Positions 8,265-17,508 are shown, numbered from the stretch's first letter. The stretch: 64,000 nucleotides of DNA from CAIYUC01 sp963682005 (GCA_963682005.1 OY820914.1:2046001-2110000); one strand, 5' to 3'. Program-made: numbers and translations. The notes: generated from the sequence alone by a model not told the origin.

Positions 8265-8312
8265 GAGGCTGTCTGTTTTCATAATTAAAAATGGGCAGCC
8301 TCTGATCTTTAA
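8265..8312 (+). terminator. Hairpin between paired genes (terminator or attenuator)
   Basis: GAGGCTG at 8265-8271 pairs with CAGCCTC at 8296-8302, extended by wobble pairs, around a 24-nt AT-rich loop, and is followed by a T-rich stretch. It could reduce transcription of the downstream lipoprotein relative to the secreted protein. Confidence 0.5.
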
Positions 8313-8332
8313 TTTTTTAACAATAAAGTAAA

Positions 8333-8974
8333 ATGAAAATCTTAAGCAAGCTACTGATTCTGATCATGATTTTCTCCGGTTTCTCATGTAGTTCCCTTAT
8401 AATGACAATGGCCGGAATGAAAACTCCCGAAATTGAAACGAAAGAATCCATATATCAGTTTTTGATTAAAATCCATCAGGATACGTCGGATGTCTTTTGT
8501 CTCGATACAAACCTTCTCCGGCATCTACAAAGCCAGCCATTTAAACCGGGTTGGGCGCCGGGATTCAAGCCTGTGCAGATCCGTGTTTACGACCATACCG
8601 GAGAACCGGTCATGCAATGGGCATCCTGCGAAGGATCATTGAACAAACTCAGAACGTTTGATTCAGTCCCTCCTGTAAATACGAATGCCCTGGATAAATC
8701 ACTCACCTTAAAATCCGATATGGAAAGGTATTTTGATTTTAATGGGAACCCGGTACATATCAGCGACGATAAAAACTATGATTACTTTATCCTGGTCTGT
8801 TTTGCAAAATATTTCGCAAGGTTGAGCAAAACCTCCTTCAGAAAAGTTCATCGATACATCAGCGATCATCCTGAATTGAAGATCAAACTCTATAAGATAA
8901 ATGTTGATTTTCAGAAAAGCTGGAATGCAGAAATCAAAACGGAAACAGTTGTAAGGGTAGGAGGGAGTAAATGA
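8333..8974 (+). CDS. Lipoprotein, possibly thioredoxin-like fold (copy 2)
   Basis: A 213-residue lipoprotein (signal to FSGFSCSSL, Cys near residue 19). It is a clear paralogue of the 6807 product: shared GMKTPEIETKES opening, FCLDTN segment, and the C-terminal half YDYFILVCFAKYFARL...INVDFQKSW. The C-terminal half has the strand-helix-strand rhythm of thioredoxin-like domains but lacks a CxxC pair. The next gene begins four bases after its stop at a GTG, suggesting translational coupling with the barrel protein. Confidence 0.72.
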   Translation: MKILSKLLILIMIFSGFSCSSLIMTMAGMKTPEIETKESIYQFLIKIHQDTSDVFCLDTNLLRHLQSQPFKPGWAPGFKPVQIRVYDHTGEPVMQWASCEGSLNKLRTFDSVPPVNTNALDKSLTLKSDMERYFDFNGNPVHISDDKNYDYFILVCFAKYFARLSKTSFRKVHRYISDHPELKIKLYKINVDFQKSWNAEIKTETVVRVGGSK

Positions 8975-8978
8975 AACT

Positions 8979-9926
8979 GTGTCATACGAAAATGTACAAG
9001 GGTTCCTTTGGAAGGTAATAATTCTGGCCCTTTTGGGATGCCAGTTAAGCGGACAGCCGGTTACCGGATTTGATACGTCCCGCCAGGGGCCGGGAACCAC
9101 CTCCGGAATGCCATCCCTTGTTCTGACAGGGATTGCCGTTTCAGAGGAATTCGACTATTCGGTTTCAATGAATGCTGCTCTGTTACTGAACTGGATCCAT
9201 GATAAAAATGCAAATCAGCTCAATGTCAGCCAAACGCTGAAGTATGGTTGCCTCATCCTTTATGAACCTTTGCTTTCCTTCTCCAACCAATTCGTCCATA
9301 ACCTGGGGTGCCGGTATTTTTTCGACAGCATCACCTTGGTCAATTCGGATGAAAACACAATTATTACCCGGTTTGAATTGCTGATCCGAAAAAAGCTAAG
9401 CGCTACAATCTGCTCAAACCTTACGACTCCGTTCCTGAAAGGATATGATTACAGCACCAGCGACAGCGGCACCCTCGTTGCCCTTCTCCGGTCTTCTTTT
9501 CTTACACCCCTTGTTATGACATTTTCGTCCGGCTTCGGGATTACCTGGAAAGACTTCGGGTCGCTGACTTTCGGGATCACTGCAGCCAAAATGACCCACA
9601 TCCATAACAGGAGAATTTTCAATATCCGCAACGTAAGTGAGTATTATGGTGTTCCCTCGGGACATGGCACCAGCATAGAGTATGGTCTCAGCCTCCAGTT
9701 CCTGGTAAACACGGAACTATTATCAAGGCTTCACTGGGATTGCGACCTCCTCCTGTTCAAGAACTATAAATCCCCGGTTGACCTTACATTCAGAAACCTC
9801 ATCGAATTCCGGATCAATAAATTCCTGAAGCTCAGCAACCAGACGCGGATGCTCTATGAAGAAAAAGTGAGCAGGAGCATCCAGGTAGAAAATATTGTCT
9901 GCATCGGCTTTTATTTTCACTTGTAA
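8979..9926 (+). CDS. Outer-membrane beta-barrel protein (DUF3078-like)
   Basis: About 315 residues. The start is a GTG at 8979, four bases after the previous stop; no in-frame ATG precedes the hydrophobic leader (FLWKVIILALLGCQLSGQ), so GTG is the best choice. The rest alternates polar and hydrophobic residues in strands and ends FYFHL, close to the C-terminal aromatic pattern of outer-membrane barrels. The strand layout recalls DUF3078 proteins, but I am not certain. Coupling with the preceding lipoprotein suggests the two act together at the outer membrane. Confidence 0.65.
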   Translation: MSYENVQGFLWKVIILALLGCQLSGQPVTGFDTSRQGPGTTSGMPSLVLTGIAVSEEFDYSVSMNAALLLNWIHDKNANQLNVSQTLKYGCLILYEPLLSFSNQFVHNLGCRYFFDSITLVNSDENTIITRFELLIRKKLSATICSNLTTPFLKGYDYSTSDSGTLVALLRSSFLTPLVMTFSSGFGITWKDFGSLTFGITAAKMTHIHNRRIFNIRNVSEYYGVPSGHGTSIEYGLSLQFLVNTELLSRLHWDCDLLLFKNYKSPVDLTFRNLIEFRINKFLKLSNQTRMLYEEKVSRSIQVENIVCIGFYFHL

Positions 9927-10039
9927 AGAAAGTCCCCGGATTTTATCCGCCAATGAATAAAAACGATAATTTTGCCCCGTCAAAGATACTTGATGCTTAA
10001 TGCTGACAGAACGGGTGAAGCGGGAAGTAGTATTAAAAT

Positions 10040-10134
10040 GTACCCTCCCCCTTCCCCTTCCAACTGATAGGGAGGGGATCAGAAGGGTGGGTACGTGAAT
10101 TTATCCAGCATCCAGCATCCTGTATCCAGCATCG
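10040..10134. repeat. Imperfect palindrome and short word repeats
   Basis: 10040-10094 is a long imperfect palindrome starting GTACCCTCCCC and ending GGGTGGGTAC. It is followed by four runs of the word ATCCAGCATC (10102-10134). Similar degenerate sequences fill other gaps in the window. No gene is present between 9927 and 10156. Confidence 0.55.
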
Positions 10135-10156
10135 CTCTAAAATAATCTGAACCATT

Positions 10157-13100
10157 ATGTTTAAAATCGAAAAGCATCCGATCATTGAAATTCATGAAAC
10201 AGAAAAAGTACAATTCATCTTTGAAGGAAAGGAGATCACGGGAGACAAAGGATTTACCATTGCCGCAGCCCTTCACCAGGCCGGGTTCCCGGTCCACAGC
10301 CATAGCCTGAAGCATCGTGAGCGAAGCCTTGAATGCGGCATAGGGAAATGCGGCGCATGCGAAATGCTTGTTGACGGCCAGGTTAAAAGGATCTGTGTGA
10401 CACCTGTTGACGGGATCAAGGAAGTAAGGGAAATCCCCGGGGATTTTGAGCCTTACCCTGCACCTGTGAAAAAAGATATTCCCGTCAATGTTTATAAAAC
10501 AACCGTCGCCATTATCGGGGCTGGTCCTGCAGGCCTGGCAGCCAGGGAGGAGCTGAACAAGCATCATGTCGAAAATCTTGTCATAGACAACAATGACAAG
10601 ATCGGCGGACAGTTCCTCATGCAGACCCACCAGTTCTTCTTCTTTGAGAAAGAGCAGAAATTCGGTGGCATGCGCGGATTTGACATCGCAAAAACGCTGG
10701 CCGGGGAAAATCATGACGGGATCTTCCTGAACTCTACAGTCTGGGATATTTTCGAAGGAGGCCGGATCGCGGTAAAGAATATCAGAAGCGAGGAAATTTA
10801 TTACGTGGATGCCGAATACCTTGTTGTTGCAACAGGGGCGGTGCCTTTCATGCCGACATTTGAGAATGATGACCTTCCGGGTGTATACACAGCTGCGGTC
10901 GTTCAGAAGATGATGAACAACGAGCTGACCCTGCTTGGCAAAACGATTCTCACCGTAGGTGCCGGTAACATCGGATATCTCACATCCTACCAGCTCATGC
11001 AGGCGGGCGCCAAAGTGAAAGCGATCGTGGAGGCCCAGGCTTTTGAAGGAGGCTTCCCGGTGCAGGCCAACAGGGTAAGGCGACTGGGTATCCCCGTAAT
11101 GACATCCCACATCCTGCTGAAAGCAATACCGAACGAAGATCATACAGGTATCATAGGTGCAGTTGTGGCCGAATGTAAAGATTTTAAGCCGGTCAGGGGT
11201 ACAGAAAAGGTCATTGACGGGATCGACGCGATAAACATCTGCACCGGCCTCGTCCAGGATGATCAGCTGCTGATCAAAGGGAATGAGATCTTTGGCCGGA
11301 AATGCTTCGGAGCCGGTGATGCCATCCGGATCGGTGAAGGCACCAGTGCGGTGGTCCGGGGGAAACAGGTGGCCTATGAGATCCTCCAGGAAATGGGTGA
11401 ACGCTTCAACTATGATGATTACCTGGTAACATCGAAAGAATACATAGATTCACAACAGCATCCGGTAAAGGTGATAGAAGATCCTTATATTCCGGAACCG
11501 GTGAGAATGAATGAAAAAGGATTTGTCCTGATCGATTGCATTTACGGTTTTGCCTGCAATCCATGCGCCTTTTCCTGCCCCAACGGTGCAATCACAAAAT
11601 CCTCCACCAGTACCGTACCGGCGATCGACTTTGAAAAATGCACGGGGTGCATGGATTGTGTTTATCAATGTCCCGGACTTGCAATCTTCGGGTACAACCT
11701 GAAAAAAGACTGGCTGTTCCTGCCCATCGAATATCATGTGGAAGAAAAATCAGAATGTTTCCTGGTCGATAACAATGGGAAGAAACTGGGTGAAGGAATC
11801 GTGGAAAAAGTCCTGAAAAAACCAAATAAAACGAACATTGCAAGGGTGAAATCGCTGGATCTGCACGGAGAAAACCTTGTTAATGTCAGGGGGTTCATTG
11901 TTAAGGAAAATTACCCGGAACCGATCGTACTAAAAGATCATCACCAGGAAATCACCGAACCAACCTATGTCTGTCATTGTGACGACGTCACACTTGCTGA
12001 GATCCTTGAAACCATAGGTGACCGCAAATTCATATCGGTGGATGAGGTGAAGCATACCACAAGGCTTGGCATGGGTGCCTGTCGCGGAAAGCGTTGCATC
12101 AAGCGGCTGAAGCAGACGTTGTCTGGAACCGGGATTTCCATTGTGGGAGAGCCGACGCCGAGAGGTCCTCTTGCAAACCAGGTTGCGATGGGAGAACTTT
12201 ACCCCAGGAATACGCATGAAAACGTCATCACAGGGTGGAACGGAAATCATACACAAAAGAAAAAAGTCAAATCGCTTGTGGCCGGAGGTGGGATCGGCGG
12301 AAGTGCTCTTTTCAGGTACCTGAGCGAAGAAGGTCTTGAGCCGGTCCTCATCAATTTCGGACGGGGCGCCTCCTGGAGGAACATAGCCGGGGGAAGACCG
12401 AATTTCTCCTTACCGGAGCTTTCGGAAATTGCCAGCCGGAACCATGAGATCTTCAAGGACCTGCAGAAAATCCATAACATCGACTACCGGCAGATCAACT
12501 ATGTAACGTTCGCTCATGATGAGACTATGTACAATTCACTGGTTGAATCCATGGCCTGGTCGGATGCTTACATGGTCGATCCGAAGGATTTCCGCAAGGA
12601 AGTCAGTCCTCATTATAATGCAAACCTGAATACCTATATTTCTGCCCTGATTACCAGGAACTGCTGGCAGGCTACCCCCGGCAGGGTGATCGATATGATC
12701 CGCAGGATTGGGATCGAACGTGGAGGAAAGGTGGAAGAGGATTGCAAGGTGATCGATGTGCGGAAATCAGGAGATCACTATTTTATCCTTGTAAAAAATC
12801 ATGAGCGCCAATACATCGAGTACGAAACGGAAATCTTTATCAATGCACTCGGACCGGAAGGTGAAAAGTTCGCCCGGATGATGAACATCGAGACCGGGCT
12901 TTTTCCTGTTCGGCACCAGGCATTCATCACACGGAGGCTCCCGATGCTTGGCATCAACGGCAATCCGCTGAGCATGCTGATCGACCGGAGAAAGTACAAG
13001 GGCTTTGTGGCTGTTTACGGACAGCAGCTTGGTGAGACGGGCCAGATCATCGGATGTGCATCACCGGCGGTTGAATCACTGGAGTCAGATAAGAACATAA

Positions 13101-13390
13101 AAATAAACTCAGAAAAATTCACCGAAATAGCTGCAGAGATCTTCACCAACTGGATCCCGGAGCTTTCGTCCGTGGGATTCCAGGCGATCTGGGCGGGCTA
13201 TTATGTGGAACCACGTATGCTCATTGATCCGGAAGAGGGACTTTTCCTCGGGCTGCGCGGCCAGGGTTTTATGCTGGGACAATACCTTGCCCGGATGTAT
13301 GTGGATAAACTTCTCGGGAAAGAAGTTCCTTCCTATTTTTCAAGACTGAAAGTCGGAGGGGATGGCTTGCTGGAGAAGGCGTTCAAGTAG
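10157..13390 (+). CDS. Multidomain iron-sulfur flavoprotein oxidase (SoxA/HcnABC-like fusion)
   Basis: A 1077-residue soluble fusion. In order: a 2Fe-2S domain (C60, C65, C68, C80, as in the alpha chain of heterotetrameric sarcosine oxidase); an FAD/NAD(P) Rossmann domain (GAGPAG at 121-126); two 4Fe-4S sites (C461/C467/C470/C474 and C495/C498/C501/C505); a BFD-like 2Fe-2S site (C606, C608, C642, C647); and a DAO-type FAD domain (GGGIGG at 710-715) to the end. Related enzymes (opine, sarcosine, hydroxyproline and glycine/cyanide oxidases) split these over two or three subunits. Oxidation of a secondary amine or amino acid with electrons passing down the Fe-S chain is inferred. It faces a proline dehydrogenase gene convergently, so an imino-acid substrate is plausible but unproven. 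Confidence 0.85.
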   Translation: MFKIEKHPIIEIHETEKVQFIFEGKEITGDKGFTIAAALHQAGFPVHSHSLKHRERSLECGIGKCGACEMLVDGQVKRICVTPVDGIKEVREIPGDFEPYPAPVKKDIPVNVYKTTVAIIGAGPAGLAAREELNKHHVENLVIDNNDKIGGQFLMQTHQFFFFEKEQKFGGMRGFDIAKTLAGENHDGIFLNSTVWDIFEGGRIAVKNIRSEEIYYVDAEYLVVATGAVPFMPTFENDDLPGVYTAAVVQKMMNNELTLLGKTILTVGAGNIGYLTSYQLMQAGAKVKAIVEAQAFEGGFPVQANRVRRLGIPVMTSHILLKAIPNEDHTGIIGAVVAECKDFKPVRGTEKVIDGIDAINICTGLVQDDQLLIKGNEIFGRKCFGAGDAIRIGEGTSAVVRGKQVAYEILQEMGERFNYDDYLVTSKEYIDSQQHPVKVIEDPYIPEPVRMNEKGFVLIDCIYGFACNPCAFSCPNGAITKSSTSTVPAIDFEKCTGCMDCVYQCPGLAIFGYNLKKDWLFLPIEYHVEEKSECFLVDNNGKKLGEGIVEKVLKKPNKTNIARVKSLDLHGENLVNVRGFIVKENYPEPIVLKDHHQEITEPTYVCHCDDVTLAEILETIGDRKFISVDEVKHTTRLGMGACRGKRCIKRLKQTLSGTGISIVGEPTPRGPLANQVAMGELYPRNTHENVITGWNGNHTQKKKVKSLVAGGGIGGSALFRYLSEEGLEPVLINFGRGASWRNIAGGRPNFSLPELSEIASRNHEIFKDLQKIHNIDYRQINYVTFAHDETMYNSLVESMAWSDAYMVDPKDFRKEVSPHYNANLNTYISALITRNCWQATPGRVIDMIRRIGIERGGKVEEDCKVIDVRKSGDHYFILVKNHERQYIEYETEIFINALGPEGEKFARMMNIETGLFPVRHQAFITRRLPMLGINGNPLSMLIDRRKYKGFVAVYGQQLGETGQIIGCASPAVESLESDKNIKINSEKFTEIAAEIFTNWIPELSSVGFQAIWAGYYVEPRMLIDPEEGLFLGLRGQGFMLGQYLARMYVDKLLGKEVPSYFSRLKVGGDGLLEKAFK

Positions 13391-13399
13391 GAGGAGTGA

Positions 13400-13515
13400 T
13401 AATTACGAATTACGGATTACGAATTACGAAATCCATCAGCGTGTAGCCTGAAGCCTGTTCCCGCTTTCGCGGGAATGACGGCAGGAGGAAAGCCCGCAGC
13501 CCGCAGCCCGCAGCT
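13400..13515. repeat. Intergenic words and a perfect hairpin
   Basis: Repeats of ATTACGAATTACG (13402-13431), a perfect hairpin (TTCCCGC at 13458-13464, loop TTTC, GCGGGAA at 13469-13475) and CCCGCAG repeats (13493-13513). The hairpin plus its flank, 23 bases in all, recurs identically at 42993-43015 after tRNA-Phe. It may end transcription of both convergent genes here. Confidence 0.6.
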
Positions 13516-13520
13516 GCCTG

Positions 13521-14432
13521 CTACTTTCTAACAAACAATGCTTTAATGATATGAGACGCCATCTTCGGATTTTCCTTCAACCGCCGTGTTGAGTATCCGA
13601 ACCAGTCTTTGCCGAAGGGAATATACACCCTGACGATATGACCCTTTTCGACGATTGACTTCCTTAATTCCGGCGTCACGCCATAAAGCATCTGGAATTC
13701 ATAACCGGTTTTCGGGATGCCGTATTTTTCAATCAGCCTGTATGCACCTTCAACGAGCGGTTTGTCGTGCGTGGCGATGCCGGGGTACATCCCGTTGCGG
13801 AACATATATTCGAGGTCTTCAAGGTAATGGTCGTTGATTTCCTGGTATTTTTTATAGGCAATCGTCTCGGGTTCAACGTAGATTCCCTTGCATAATCTGA
13901 AGTTCAGGGGGATTTCAGCAGAATGGATGTCGGCGAGGTTCTTCAGGTCGCCGAGCGTTCTCCTCATATATGCCTGAACAACAAGTCCGACATTCTTCGG
14001 GAACTCCTTTTTCAGCTTACGGAAGAGCTCGATTTCCATATCCGTGCACTGTGAATCTTCCATATCCACACGAATGAAACTGTTGTATTCAGCTGCTTTC
14101 TTCACGATCAGCCGAATGTTCCGGTAGCAAACCTCCTTGTCAAGCAAAAGGCCGAACATCGTGGGTTTAAGGGAATAATTCCCGTCAAGGTGTTCCTTTT
14201 CAAGGCGGTCGATGATCGATAAATAAGCCTCCCTGTTCTTTTCAGCTTCCGAAAGGTTGGTGATGAATTCTCCGAGGAGGTCAATCGTAACTTTGATCCC
14301 CTGTTTGTTCAATTGCTTTGAGACCCTGATGGCATCTTCGATGGTTTCGCCTGCAATGTATTTCTTTGAAAATATCCAGACAAGTTTTTTGGGCATGAAA
14401 GGAAGCATCCCTGCAATTAATTTATTGATCAT
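13521..14432 (-). CDS. Proline dehydrogenase
   Basis: Oxidises L-proline to pyrroline-5-carboxylate with FAD, passing electrons to the quinone pool. The 303-residue length fits the monofunctional enzyme (PutB/PRODH type) and not the bifunctional PutA. Seen motifs are the TIDLLGE strand near residue 50, FIRVDMEDSQCTD near 140, VVQAYMRRT near 167, LCKGIYVEP near 190, and the FAD/substrate-contact stretch EFQMLYGV near 247 with the C-terminal YIPFGKDWFGYSTRRLKENP near 275. The P5C dehydrogenase partner is not in the window. A TATATTTG promoter element lies upstream at 14468-14475. Confidence 0.93.
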   Translation of the reverse strand: MINKLIAGMLPFMPKKLVWIFSKKYIAGETIEDAIRVSKQLNKQGIKVTIDLLGEFITNLSEAEKNREAYLSIIDRLEKEHLDGNYSLKPTMFGLLLDKEVCYRNIRLIVKKAAEYNSFIRVDMEDSQCTDMEIELFRKLKKEFPKNVGLVVQAYMRRTLGDLKNLADIHSAEIPLNFRLCKGIYVEPETIAYKKYQEINDHYLEDLEYMFRNGMYPGIATHDKPLVEGAYRLIEKYGIPKTGYEFQMLYGVTPELRKSIVEKGHIVRVYIPFGKDWFGYSTRRLKENPKMASHIIKALFVRK

Positions 14433-14467
14433 GACGTTCTTTGTTATGTGAAATATCTTGGTATTTG

Positions 14468-14475
14468 CAAATATA
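14468..14475 (-). promoter_or_regulatory. -7 element of proline dehydrogenase
   Basis: Reads TATATTTG on the minus strand, 36 bases before the ATG. It lies back to back with the yceD promoter (14490-14521), giving a compact divergent control region. Confidence 0.55.
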
Positions 14476-14489
14476 AGAGTAAATAATTA

Positions 14490-14521
14490 TTTGTAATTCA
14501 CAAGATTAATTTTTACTTTTG
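14490..14521 (+). promoter_or_regulatory. Full Bacteroidetes promoter of the yceD-rpmF-plsX-fabH cluster
   Basis: TTTG at 14490-14493 and TACTTTTG at 14514-14521 with a 20-base spacer, a good match to the -33/-7 consensus of the phylum's main sigma factor. The GTG start follows after 25 bases. Confidence 0.75.
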
Positions 14522-14546
14522 CAAACTTTTTGATTTCAAGGACAGA

Positions 14547-15074
14547 GTGGATTACTTCAAACAATTCGTAATCCCGTTTAGTGGATTAAAGCAGGGAATT
14601 CATCATTTCGAATTCGGGATCGATGATACGTTCTTTGAGCATTTTGAGTATTCAGAGATCAGGAAAGGGAGCCTTGCTGTAAGGTTGGACCTGGAAAAGG
14701 AAGAGAAACTGCTTGTTCTTATGTTTTCTTTTGAAGGGATCATTACCATGCCGTGCGACCGTTGTTTCGAACCGGTTGATCTGCCTCTTTCAGGATCAGA
14801 TCACCTGGTGGTGAAATTCGGGGAAGGATATTATGAGGAGAAAGAAGACCTGCAGGTGATCCCGGAGGGACAGAGTCAGTTGGATATCAGTCCCTTCATC
14901 TATGAATTTGTCCACCTTCATTTGCCGGCAAGGAGAGTTCATCCGGAAGATCCTGACGGTAACAGCATGTGTGATCCGGAGATTCTGAAGAAGCTGGACG
15001 AACTGACGGACAGGCATGCTCCGGATCCTCGCTGGGACGTGCTGAATGATCTGCTAAAAAAAGATGAATCGTAA
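14547..15074 (+). CDS. yceD: YceD/DUF177 family protein
   Basis: A 175-residue member of DUF177, the family linked to 23S rRNA accumulation in other bacteria and nearly always next to rpmF, as here. The characteristic MPCDRCFEPVDLPLSG (Cys pair near residues 71-74) and the late ...DPRWDVLNDLL motif are present, the latter marking the canonical C-terminus. The start is a GTG at 14547; it is supported by the promoter just upstream and the absence of an in-frame ATG. The rpmF gene follows after 34 bp. Confidence 0.88.
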   Translation: MDYFKQFVIPFSGLKQGIHHFEFGIDDTFFEHFEYSEIRKGSLAVRLDLEKEEKLLVLMFSFEGIITMPCDRCFEPVDLPLSGSDHLVVKFGEGYYEEKEDLQVIPEGQSQLDISPFIYEFVHLHLPARRVHPEDPDGNSMCDPEILKKLDELTDRHAPDPRWDVLNDLLKKDES

Positions 15075-15108
15075 ATTGTAATTTGTAAACTGTAAATAAA
15101 TATTTGTT

Positions 15109-15294
15109 ATGCCACATCCAAAACACAAAATCTCCACCACCAGGAGAGATAAAAGAAGAACTCATGACAAGGCATTAGTTCCAACCATTGCTCTTTGCTC
15201 AAACTGCGGAGCCCCGGTCCTTTACCATCGGGTATGTCCTGAGTGCGGCTATTACAAAGGCAAACCAGCCATTGAAAAAACAACCACTGAATAG
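15109..15294 (+). CDS. rpmF: Large-subunit ribosomal protein L32
   Basis: A 61-residue basic protein opening MPHPKHKISTTRRDKRR, the standard L32 start, with a zinc-ribbon of four cysteines (CSNC near 31 and CPEC near 45). It is a structural part of the 50S subunit. It sits between yceD and plsX, the conserved order that couples ribosome and membrane lipid synthesis. Confidence 0.97.
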   Translation: MPHPKHKISTTRRDKRRTHDKALVPTIALCSNCGAPVLYHRVCPECGYYKGKPAIEKTTTE

Positions 15295-15411
15295 CAATGT
15301 TGACGGTTGAAAAGATTTCTGGGTTCGGGAATTAAGTTATGCTACCTTTACCGCCCGGAAATTCCAGGCGCACCAGAATTTCATCCAGATTTGTAATTTA
15401 ATCCTTACAGA

Positions 15412-16374
15412 ATGAGAATCGGATTAGATGTTTTAGGTGGAGATTTTGCACCAAGAGCTACGCTTCATGGGGCCATCAGGGCACAGAAGGAACTTCCTGA
15501 ATCAACGAGAATAGTTCTGATAGGTGACAAGGATGTGATCATCACATTCCTGAAGGAAGAAAAAGTTGATCCAGCCAAATTTGATATCGTGGATGCCCCC
15601 GATGTCATTGAAATGGATGAACACCCTACCAAAGCGCTCGTCAACAAGCCGGATTCAAGCATTGCCACGGGGTTCCGGATGTTGAAGCACAAGGAGATCC
15701 ATGCATTTGCAAGCGCCGGAAGCAGCGGCGCCATGCTGGTAGGATCAATTTACAGCGTCAATACCGTTCAGGGGATCATCCGTCCAAGCGCCCCGGCCTA
15801 TATCCCAAAGGAAAACGGAGGTTCATCCATCCTGATCGATGTTGGCACAAACCCCGACAGCAAACCCGATGTGATGTATCAGTTCGGACTGCTCGGATCG
15901 GTTTTTGCTGAACATGTATTCCATATAAAAAATCCACGGATCGGCCTGCTCAATATAGGTTCAGAAGAGAAAAAGGGAAACCTGATCACACAATCGGCTT
16001 TCCAGCTGATGAAAGATACAAAGGATTACAATTTTGTTGGGAATGTCGAAGGCCGCGAGCTCTTTAAAGATAATGTTGACGTCATCGTTTGCGATGGCTT
16101 TATTGGAAACATCGTTCTCAAACAGATCGAAGCCATGTACCGAGTACTTGCAAAACGCGGGATCGATGATGAATACCTTCATCGCTTCAATTATGAAAAT
16201 TATGGCGGAAGCCCGATCCTTGGCGTAAATGCCCCCGTGATCGTAGGTCACGGTATATCAAACGGCAACGCCATTTATAAAATGATCTTACTCGCAAAAG
16301 AGGTTCATGATGCCAAACTGTCGCAGCACATCAGGCATTCCCTTGAGCGGTATTCGATCAATAATGTCAAGTAA
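15412..16374 (+). CDS. plsX: Phosphate acyltransferase PlsX
   Basis: Converts acyl-ACP to acyl-phosphate, the donor for the first acylation of glycerol-3-phosphate in phospholipid synthesis. It has 320 residues, within the family range. It begins MRIGLDVLGGDFAP, and shows DEHPTKALVNKPDSSI near residue 66, AFASAGSSGAML near 100 and NIGSEEKKGN near 182, all typical of PlsX. The fabH gene follows 36 bp downstream. Confidence 0.97.
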   Translation: MRIGLDVLGGDFAPRATLHGAIRAQKELPESTRIVLIGDKDVIITFLKEEKVDPAKFDIVDAPDVIEMDEHPTKALVNKPDSSIATGFRMLKHKEIHAFASAGSSGAMLVGSIYSVNTVQGIIRPSAPAYIPKENGGSSILIDVGTNPDSKPDVMYQFGLLGSVFAEHVFHIKNPRIGLLNIGSEEKKGNLITQSAFQLMKDTKDYNFVGNVEGRELFKDNVDVIVCDGFIGNIVLKQIEAMYRVLAKRGIDDEYLHRFNYENYGGSPILGVNAPVIVGHGISNGNAIYKMILLAKEVHDAKLSQHIRHSLERYSINNVK

Positions 16375-16410
16375 AATAACCTTGTATTCATTTCTGAATA
16401 ATTTAAATAA

Positions 16411-17406
16411 ATGACAAAAGTCAGGGCAGCGATTACGGGTATTGCAGGATACGTACCACCTTACATCCTTACGAACCAGGAGCTGGAAAAAATGGTAGAT
16501 ACGACGGATGAATGGATACTCACCCGGACAGGCATCAGGGAACGCCATATCCTGAAGGGAGAAGGGCTCGGAACATCCGATATGGCAGCGGAGGCTGTAA
16601 AATCACTTTTACAGAAAACACATACGGATCCCTCCGAGATCGGACTGGTTATTTGTGCGACGGTAACTCCTGATATGACATTCCCGGCAACAGCAAATAT
16701 CATCAGTGATAAAGTCGGGATCAAGAAAGCTTTCAGTTTTGACATGAATGCCGCCTGTTCAGGGTTGCTTTATGCGATCATTACAGGATCAAAATATATT
16801 GAAACCGGAACGTACAAGAAGGTCATCGTGGTTGGCGCCGATAAAATGTCGTCCATCACCGATTATACCAGCCGGGAAACCTGCGTGTTGTTCGGGGATG
16901 CAGCAGGAGCGATCATGCTTGAACCCACCACGGAAGATGTCGGGATCATGGATTCAATTTTACAGTCGGATGGTTCGGGATTGCCCTATTTGCACATGAA
17001 AGCCGGCGGTTCCGTGAAGCCCCCCTCACATGAGTCGGTTGATGCAAAGGAACATTTTGTTTACCAGGAAGGTCAGTCGGTATTTAAGTTTGCTGTTACA
17101 AAAATGGCAGATGTTTCGGCTGAGATCATGGAGAAAAACGGCCTGAAATCTGAAGATATTTCCTGGCTGGTCCCTCACCAGGCCAATCTGCGCATCATCG
17201 ATGCCACAGCACGCCGGATGGGTATCGGCAAGGAGAAGGTCATGATCAACATCCAGCGTTATGGCAACACCACCGGCGCCACCATCCCCCTTTGCCTCTG
17301 GGAGTGGGAAAAACAGTTGAAAAAAGGGGAAAACATCATCCTTGCTGCATTCGGCGGGGGATTTACCTGGGGATCGATCTGGATCAAATGGGCCTATGAT
17401 TCGTAA
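16411..17406 (+). CDS. fabH: 3-oxoacyl-ACP synthase III
   Basis: Starts each fatty acid by condensing acetyl-CoA (or a branched acyl-CoA) with malonyl-ACP. The 331-residue protein keeps the full catalytic triad: C116 in DMNAACSGLL, H256 in VPHQANLR and N286 in RYGNTTGAT. The TDEWILTRTGIRERH stretch (residues 32-46) is typical of the family. It is the last gene of the yceD-rpmF-plsX-fabH cluster; a 133-bp gap follows. Confidence 0.97.
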   Translation: MTKVRAAITGIAGYVPPYILTNQELEKMVDTTDEWILTRTGIRERHILKGEGLGTSDMAAEAVKSLLQKTHTDPSEIGLVICATVTPDMTFPATANIISDKVGIKKAFSFDMNAACSGLLYAIITGSKYIETGTYKKVIVVGADKMSSITDYTSRETCVLFGDAAGAIMLEPTTEDVGIMDSILQSDGSGLPYLHMKAGGSVKPPSHESVDAKEHFVYQEGQSVFKFAVTKMADVSAEIMEKNGLKSEDISWLVPHQANLRIIDATARRMGIGKEKVMINIQRYGNTTGATIPLCLWEWEKQLKKGENIILAAFGGGFTWGSIWIKWAYDS

Positions 17407-17508
17407 ATGGGAGTTCAGATCTCAGGTTTGCGATTACATAATGATTGACGAATGATCCATGGAATTTATTCGTCATTCTTCATTCTGACATTCATTCTTA
17501 AATCAAAC

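Noticed and set aside
10079..11143. A 354-codon minus-strand open frame opposite the oxidase fusion
   Set aside because: It is the reverse-strand shadow of 10157-13390; its translation lacks any recognisable domain and the plus-strand protein has clear motifs.
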